A DNA stretch of 64,000 nucleotides from Acanthochlamys bracteata (lineage: Eukaryota > Streptophyta > Magnoliopsida > Pandanales > Velloziaceae): contig CM034132.1 of NCBI GenBank assembly GCA_019914995.1, positions 2,730,501 through 2,794,500 on the forward strand, in the 5' to 3' direction. Positions within the stretch are counted from its first letter, which is position 1. Each line of letters opens with the position of its first letter. Shown piece after piece: positions 56,544-64,000 of the stretch. Made by a program: the position numbers and the translations under genes. The notes beneath the pieces are model-generated. The model saw only the letters and a program-made list of their open reading frames with translations. It did no database searches and was not told where the DNA came from.

Positions 56544-58900
56544 ATGGAGTCATTGGGAGTTCTGTTGATGTTCCCTATGAATTCGTACCTAGAGCAAGAG
56601 CTCGATAAGCGTTGCAAACTCTTCAAGCTCTACGAATGCCCGCAAGATCGCCGGCGGGAGTTCTTGAAATCGAATTCTTCTTCGATTCGAGCGATCGTTG
56701 GAAACGCAACGGTCGGAGCTGATGCGGAAACAATTGACGCGTTGCCGGCGTTGGAAATTGTTTCTTCGTTCAGTGTTGGGCTTGATAAGGTTGACCTTGT
56801 GAAGTGTAAGGAGAGAGGGATTCGAGTTACAAATACTCCTGATGTATTGACGGATGATGTTGCTGATCTTGCGATTGGTCTTGCGATTTCTGTGCTCCGA
56901 AGGATTCCTCAAGCCGATCGGTATGTTAGAAGTGGGTCTTGGAGAAAAGGGGAATATCAACTCACTACCAAGGTCTGTGGGATTGTTTGATTTCTTAGTT
57001 AATTTTTGTTGGTTTGGGCTTCTTTCTTGAATTTAATTGATGGGTAGTGAAAAGGACGGATTTTGTTAGGCTGTGATTTCTGTTACTTACTGTTTGCTAT
57101 TGACGGAAATTTGGGGAAGATAGTTGGTACGTAAGGATTGGTTGAGAAAAAATTGGTTACATGATGTATTTGTCAAATACAGTAGAAAGGATTATCTTTA
57201 TGGTATCTCTGGGAGTCTACTGTCTAGTTGTGAACTGCCATGCAATGTATAGGTTGTGGAACATCGCAGCGGTTCTTTGGAGGAAGGGTGCTTAATTAGC
57301 AAGACCGATTGTTTGTTGAGGAAAGTAGAACACTTCTGCAATCTGCTTTAAGAAGTAGAAAGAATTGATGAATTATGGTAGGCTTCCATAGATGCTTTTG
57401 AAACCCTTATCGCAAATGCTCAAGCTAAGCAGCTTTTTATTGGACGCTATTATTTACTGAAGTGCCGATGCTATGATGTTCTTTTGATAATTTCCCGTGG
57501 TGTTATATCTATGTAAAATGTGAAATGTATAGGTTTGGTTTTTGGCATGCACTATATGATGTTGTATACTGAGAAGCTAGTCAAACAGTTAGTAGGGTAT
57601 GAGAGGTTTCAGAGCCTGCTTAGTATTTACAAAAGATATGGTTATTTTAACCATTTTTTGCTTTATTTGGATGAGCTTATCCAAAGTTCTTGTAAGCTGT
57701 TTTTTGGCTTATAAGCCTTTTTTATCTTGTCATTCGTGTTTTGATAAATTTTATCAATTTGCTTAAACTTTTTAAATAATGAAAATAGAATCGTACAGAA
57801 AGCTCTCCCCTTAAAACAACCTTTAAGATAGCTTTTGTTAGAAAAGTACTTTCTCAATAAGCCCATCTAACATGGAGCCTTAATAGTAGTTGGAGTTTTT
57901 GATGGTATGAAAGCAGCTTTCTTTTCATTTTGTCATCCAGGTTTCATACTTAATGGAACATATTTAATCCATAAGGACCATAACCACAGGTCAAAGTGCC
58001 AAAGAATATTATATACTCACTACTGAAATGCTGATAGTTGTTCTTCTGTGCACTGTATCTATTATTTAGCTGGGAACATGTAGGCTATGTATGAGAATAG
58101 TCATGAAGAAATATTAATCAGGCAACACTAGAAAAGCAATGAAGGTGGATTGTTAGCTGTCTTCCGGAGCTGGTTGTAATGTTTAGTGGTAGCGCGGGGT
58201 TAACTTATCAATAATATTTAGAATCTGGAGTGGTTTTTACACTGGTGATCTATGCATTGATAGAAAAGATCCAAATTATTCAGTATGAATTAAGTGACGA
58301 TATATCATACTGGTGTTGCAGTATTCAACACTGACTGAGATCAAATTCCGAGCTTTTGACCTTCTTCTCATGTTCTTGCAGTTCAGTGGCAAGACGGTGG
58401 GAATTATTGGTCTTGGGAGGATTGGCTCTGCAGTAGCTAAAAGGGCTGCAGCATTTGGCTGTCCCATTGCTTACTACTCGAGGTCAAAGAAGCCAAACAC
58501 CAACTACAAGTACTACCCGAGCGTTCTTGAGCTGGCAGCAAACTGCCAGATTCTCATAGTAGCATGCCCACTAACGGAGGAGACTCATCACATCATAAAT
58601 CGTGAGGTGATTGACGCTTTGGGACCTAAAGGGGTGCTTATAAATGTAGGGCGAGGTCCCCATGTTGATGAACCTGAGCTTGTCTCAGCATTGGTTGAGG
58701 GTCGCCTTGGAGGAGCTGGGCTTGATGTTTTTGAGCACGAGCCCCATGTTCCCGAGGAGCTCTTCCAGTTGGACAATGTGGTACTCTTGCCTCATGTAGG
58801 GAGCGGAACCTGGGAAACTCGGAAAGACATGGCTGACCTGGTGCTAGGAAACTTAGAGGCTCATGTTACAAACAAGCCACTCCTGACTGCTGTCATTTGA
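56544..58900 (+). CDS. HPR2: Hydroxy(phenyl)pyruvate reductase, D-isomer 2-hydroxyacid dehydrogenase family
   Basis: NAD(P)H-dependent reductase of hydroxypyruvate and/or hydroxyphenylpyruvate. The cytosolic plant HPR2/HPPR group supports photorespiration outside peroxisomes and aromatic acid metabolism. Two exons, 56544-56972 and 58382-58900, joined in phase 0, give 315 residues, normal for the group. Seen: N-terminal [40 protein letters not shown], the linker [18 protein letters not shown], the Rossmann motif [20 protein letters not shown], catalytic-Arg region [31 protein letters not shown], and the catalytic-His segment LLPHVGSGT. There is no C-terminal SKL/PTS1 signal, in line with a cytosolic enzyme rather than peroxisomal HPR1. 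The ATG follows an A-rich leader. No lesions seen. Whether the main substrate is hydroxypyruvate or hydroxyphenylpyruvate cannot be told from sequence. Confidence 0.93.
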
Positions 58901-59527
58901 ACATGCATGATCTGTCACTGATTTAATCATGCATTAGATTTGTTTTGATTGCAGGCCATAGGTTCATGCTTCATTTCAACTGGAAATGTAATTTCCATAA
59001 TGAAATTGTCCTCTTCATTATATAAGCATGTTCGAAACATTGTTCATATACCCATATAAGCTGCAATGCTAGACTACAGATGTAGAATCCAGTGTTTGGC
59101 TGTATATATATTAGGCAGAAATATGGAAGATAGTGGTTTGGACTTGATGTTTAGTATCTAACACCTTCTATCACAGTCATCTTGAAGCATTTCAAGATCC
59201 TTAAAACATAATTCTAAAGTTGAGCCCTTTCTAATGATTGATAGTCAAATGTAGAGAACCCTTTTATTCCTTGAGAAACATGAATCAGCTGCAGTGATGC
59301 AAGAGTTGATTTAACAAGTTATATGAAAAAGAAAACTCAGAGGATAGATTGGCATATAAATCATGCAAGTATGTATTCATGCAAATGTATCTACATTGAA
59401 TGTATCCATTCTGAGGAACACCATCGACCTTATAGATGATGCAAAGAACTCTTTCTTCCCAATTCTTTACAAAATGAAATAATTTTTCGCCGCATTCAGC
59501 TTTTGTAGATGATGATGATGATACTCC
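58901..59527. other. 3' flank of the reductase, no gene seen
   Basis: Contains the reductase 3' UTR, then AT-rich DNA up to the converging LC8 remnant. No frame of interest. Confidence 0.5.
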
Positions 59528-59880
59528 TTAGAAGACGAGGAAACTGAGTTTATCATGATTGAAGTATATGAATGTGTCCTTTGTGTGGGTAAAGAAGCAA
59601 CCAAAGTTGTATCCTATAACACATTGCCATCACAATCCATACCTCGTATCAAATTCCTGCAACACATTAAAATGCATCAGAACAACTTTCAAGTATGCCA
59701 TTGCCTTTGAAAATTACTGAGAGTAAATGTTTATCAATGAATTGCTGGGAGAGGTTTTACCATGTTGATATGGGCAGCCATGCTCTTGCAATCTAAAATG
59801 TCGAAGAGGTCAAGAGCTTCTGATGCAACAGAAACAGCAAGAGCTTGCATGTTGATAGGTATGTCTGTGTCTTGAATCAT
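59528..59880 (-). pseudogene. LC8-type dynein light chain, nonsense codon
   Basis: LC8 proteins are small dimeric hub proteins; plants keep them although they lack dynein. Exons 59761-59880 and 59528-59656 match the plant family: MIQDTDIPINMQALAVSVAS, ALDLFDILDCKSMAAHI, then EFDTRYG, WQCVIGYNFGCFFTH, KDTFIYFNHDKLSFLVF. Between YG and WQC, where the family has two residues ending in Gly, this copy reads TTG TGA (TGA at 59630-59632). The second exon also stops directly after LVF, where relatives continue with Lys-Gly. The frame stays open upstream of the chosen ATG through a basic stretch (NRRKNKKRKRQR) to an acceptor near 59,920, so a longer form with an upstream exon is possible. That region is occupied by transposons. 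Without the TGA the fold would look complete, so the damage is either recent or a sequencing error. Confidence 0.75.
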
Positions 59881-59960
59881 TCGTTGCCTCTTTCTTTTCT
59901 TGTTTTTTCTTCTATTGTGATGATCTGAATCAAAATATAGAATGATTCAACCTTAATCGC

Positions 59961-60291
59961 ACATGTGTGCACATACCGATCAAAAGTGCCCCCAAAAATA
60001 TATAAATTTAATATTTACTGTTGGATATAAAAATTACGAGTTAAAAATATGTTGACAAATATCTAGCTCAATAGAATACGAATCGACCTCCATCGCCACT
60101 TTTGATCAAATGACACAAAAAATAAAAATTAACAAAATATACATATATTTCGCTTTTGTGTCAATTTAATCAAGAATTCTAGTGATAATTGATTCGTATT
60201 TTGATTGAGCTGAAAATTTGTAAATATTTTTTCAACTCATATTGTTCATGTTCAACGAGAAGATTAAATTAAAAATATCGCTGCGCACATG
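59961..60291. repeat. Decayed foldback element, relative of the 20.9-kb copy
   Basis: Left arm ACATGTGTGCACATACCG, right arm (other strand) ACATGTGCGCAGCGA. Inside, ATTACGAGTTAAAAATATG, TTGATCAAATGACACAAA and AAAAATTAAC run parallel to the MYB3R intron 2 element (ATTACGAGTCGTTACAATG, TGACACAAATAG, AAAAGTTAAC). The arms mirror one another around a centre near 60,135. Confidence 0.6.
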
Positions 60292-60470
60292 TCTATAAAG
60301 ATGGGCATGTGCCTATATAGATAGATATGAATATCAAGAGCAGTTAGGATTGGTAAATGCATCATGTTTGAAGTTCTTGGTACTTATGCATTTCTCCTTG
60401 TTTCCAGTGAAGAAGAAAACGAGCTCTCAAACTTTATCTATCATACACAAACACGCAGAAATAGAAACTG

Positions 60471-60981
60471 TAGGAGTGGCAATTCGGATTTTGAATCAAT
60501 TCCGGATCGATTTATATAATAATCAGATTAAAATTATTTAACTCTAATCCGATCTATTTATTTATATGGATCAAAATTGTCAATCCTAACCAAAACTATT
60601 TAATAATCAAATTAAATTTGTGTCGACTTATTTAATAATTAAAATTATTAAAGTATTTATAAATATTAATTTCTAGCAATAATATATAAAAATTATTAAT
60701 TATGATATATCTAAAAAGAAAAATATTAATTTTAATAAAATTTATAAATTAAGTAAAATTAAGATAAGTTAAAAATTATATATACAAATTAAATTTAATT
60801 TTTTGCTATTATTTTTTAATTATTATATAATATATATTATATAAATAATTAACGGATCAATTTCGGATCAATCTGAATGAGATCCGAATCCGTTTAAATT
60901 TTTTAGTTGATCCGAAATTGACCCAAATTCGATTAAAGCTTGATTTGAATTCGTGGGTCGGATCGAAAATTGTCACCTCTG
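60471..60981. mobile_element. hAT-superfamily miniature element, second clear copy
   Basis: Inverted ends TAGGAGTGGCAA and TTGTCACCTCTG; flanks AGAAACTG (60463-60470) and AAAAACTG (60982-60989), an 8-base duplication with one mismatch. The interior closely parallels the 25.4-kb element block by block (AATAATCAGATTAAAATTATT, TTATTTATATGGATCAAAATT). No coding capacity. Confidence 0.75.
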
Positions 60982-61987
60982 AAAAACTGCTTCTAATAGA
61001 TAGGTAGTCTTTTGCATGTTGGTAGACTTGCAATAAATCAGTAAATGCAAATTTATCACTATATTTACTCTCGTTTCCAAAAATTTCCAAAATATTCATT
61101 CCAAAAAAACTTTTTATCATCGGCATTTTCAAACATCCCCTAAATTAAATCTAAAATCAAAGATTTGTAAAGAAAAATGGTCATCATTTGAACTTTGTAA
61201 CAGATAATCTTCATCAGACTAGAAGAACAAGAAAAACCAAGAAACAACAAAATCAACAAAAAAGGCAAAGAGGGGGAATTAAAAAGGCAGTTGTAGAGTG
61301 TTTTGCAAACTGATTGAAAAACCATATTGCAAATAAATAATATCCCTAATTTTTCATCACATTCCCAAAAGTTTTTTCTTTCCGAACTCAAAACTTGTGG
61401 AGAACTAATACACGAATTAAAAGGGTGTATTCTTCTGAGCGGAAAATGAGTTATTAAAAAACAAGCTATTAAAAAATAAATTATTAGGACTAGTAATGCT
61501 GGAGTTGAATTTAATTTTCATATTATTTAATTCTCATCTTATTTAATTCACTTGTTGATTCAATTTGCTTCATGAAGAATTTTTTCAATTGCAGGTGGCA
61601 CCAATTGAAAAGGTTGTAGGTTGCGCATTAGTGGTTACCATCTTGGAATTTTCGGTTGCTTCACATGACTTCTGAGTAGAACAATCTTTCTTAAAGATAT
61701 GTACACCATGGTTATTGAGTGCAATGCTATAAGTAATTTAGTGGAGAAGCTGGGCAATTACTTTAAAGGGCTAGAAACTTTGAAGCGGCTTTCTCCTACA
61801 TTTTGTTCTACAATTTTGACAAGTAAATAACTTTGGCTAACTCCTAAATGTTTTCTCTCAAGCTTGAGAACAATCCTACGCTTCTATTTTTATCCCATTG
61901 GGAATAAACAAAATCCGGTATGCAACAAGGCTACAGCTTTATTAAGTATTTAAGTTTACTATAGTTCACTATATATATTGGTTGCAG

Positions 61988-62220
61988 AAGTTTCCAAGAA
62001 GTCAAGTTTGCAGGAATTACTACAATTTATTAAAGCAAATATCAAAGATAGTGATGATAGAGGAACTTCAGCAACTCATCTACTGGACAAAGATGAACTC
62101 TGAGAAACCTGTTTTGAGAAAGCAGCAGTGGTTTAGATGGGCGGCTTGTCAAGCTTCGTCAATTTCTCTCTGCAGGCCCTATATAGACAAAATGAATAGA
62201 AAACCCACACTCTCATTTAA
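61988..62220 (+). other. Exon-like block of unknown origin, frame broken
   Basis: It follows a good acceptor (TTGGTTGCAG) and ends at a good donor (AAG|GTATGA). One frame reads SKKSSLQELLQFIKANIKDS then ...DDRGTSATHLLDKDEL and a stop. A second frame takes over with SEKPVLRKQQWFRWAACQAS.... The two parts look like one exon split by a frameshift. I do not recognise the family. A shorter exon-like frame with an acceptor lies at about 61,595-61,670 (VAPIEKVVGCALVVTIL). Confidence 0.3.
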
Positions 62221-62575
62221 GGTATGACACAAAGTGTATAGAAAATCTGCACTATGTAATAGTGATTTTAAGTTAATGGCATCTTAGTGTATCAAAAGCC
62301 TTACTGAGTGCGTAACGTGTTTTCCATATTAGTAAGATTCTTGTCTTGAATCTAGCAATTCTCTTGTACAAAATTAAATTTTGTGTACTCTATACTCCAT
62401 AGTTTACCTTTCCATAACGTGCTTGTAATCGAAATATGTTTCTTATGAAACAAGGGCTTTCATCAATGCGAGGAGAGCGCTATGTCTTGATAGAAAACAA
62501 AAAAGGAAAAAAATGAATGAATAAGTTTGTATAGAAATTTGGACAATGAAGATCACATTTGATGAGATTTAGGAG

Positions 62576-62800
62576 GACGTTTGTGAGTGCCTATAAAAAT
62601 TTCTTTTTCTAAATGAAATAATTTTTTAATAATTTCTTGAAAATAAATTTAAATTTTCTTTTCTGACATAAAAAATAATAAAATAATATATAAAAAAATT
62701 GTATGATATATAATTTTTTTATTATTTTATTTTAAAAATTTTGTAAAGTACTATTAAAAATTTATAAAAATAGTGAAGTGTTTATTTGGAACGATAAAAC
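62576..62800. repeat. AT-rich miniature element, 23.4-kb family
   Basis: It begins ACGTTTGTGAGTGCCTATAA; the right boundary is unclear. The almost pure A/T interior matches the family pattern. Low-resolution call. Confidence 0.35.
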
Positions 62801-63059
62801 ACTTAGAAAGCTTTGCAAAATCCCCTCTTGTACAAGAATGGTGCAAAAAAATTGTTAGGTTACTATCAAAATAAACAATTGAGTTAGAAAATTGAAAATT
62901 TACAAATTGATATACAACAAAAGTTGGCTTCACTGAGACTCATTATGGAAGAGTTTTTGGAATCTTCAATCAGCCTTGTCACCTTAATGCCCCGAGCCTC
63001 TAACTATCATGAGTGGTCTACAAGCTGAAAATTACAGCTGACCTTCGGTGTTACAATCC

Positions 63060-63974
<915 letters not shown>

Positions 63975-64000
63975 CTGCAAAAAAGAAAAAAAATTAGATT

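Noticed and set aside
58588..58776. Minus-strand frame within reductase exon 2
   Set aside because: It is a shadow of the GC-richer coding exon.

Overview
This is nuclear DNA of a flowering plant, most likely a dicot. The coding sequence sits in many short exons with GT-AG introns, separated by very AT-rich spacers full of small non-autonomous transposons. Several genes belong to plant-only or plant-typical families: PsaH, RopGEF/PRONE, three-repeat MYB3R, PRMT10, Shaker K+ channel, thylakoidal processing peptidase and plant-type LC8. I cannot name the species. Exon models were assembled by hand from reading frame, splice motifs and family knowledge; individual junctions could be off by a base or two.

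Layout, left to right. 0-7 kb: the 5' part of eIF3 subunit L (-, cut by the left edge), then a four-helix membrane protein of unknown function (-). 7-9.4 kb: transposon debris. 9.4-13.4 kb: photosystem I subunit H (+), tail to tail with a RopGEF (-). 14.8-22.1 kb: an 11-exon three-repeat MYB3R cell-cycle regulator (-) with a mitosis-specific-activator site in its own promoter. 22.8-29.7 kb: a gene-poor block with hAT-type and other small elements. 29.7-32.0 kb: exosome subunit RRP42 (-). 34.4-38.8 kb: a damaged SR-cyclophilin (-). 43.4-46.6 kb: arginine methyltransferase PRMT10 (+). 48.1-53.3 kb: a (6-4) photolyase (+) and a Shaker K+ channel (-), facing each other, both broken and joined at one deletion breakpoint. 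54.6-56.1 kb: remnants of an LRR receptor kinase flanked by element copies. 56.5-58.9 kb: hydroxy(phenyl)pyruvate reductase (+). 59.5-59.9 kb: an LC8 dynein light chain with a nonsense codon (-). 63.1-64 kb: the 3' part of a thylakoidal processing peptidase (-), cut by the right edge.

The most striking feature is the density of gene decay. Four loci carry clear inactivating changes: SR-cyclophilin, photolyase, K+ channel and LC8. The LRR kinase is only fragments. Two more have a single suspicious change: PsaH has GTG where its ATG should be, and the peptidase has a one-base-shifted splice donor. Between them lie clean genes (RRP42, PRMT10, reductase, MYB3R, RopGEF). This fits loss of redundant duplicates after genome duplication. 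Because PsaH, photolyase and thylakoid peptidase are all light-related, relaxed selection on light functions is the alternative. I found no operon-like cooperation, CRISPR, rRNA or tRNA genes.
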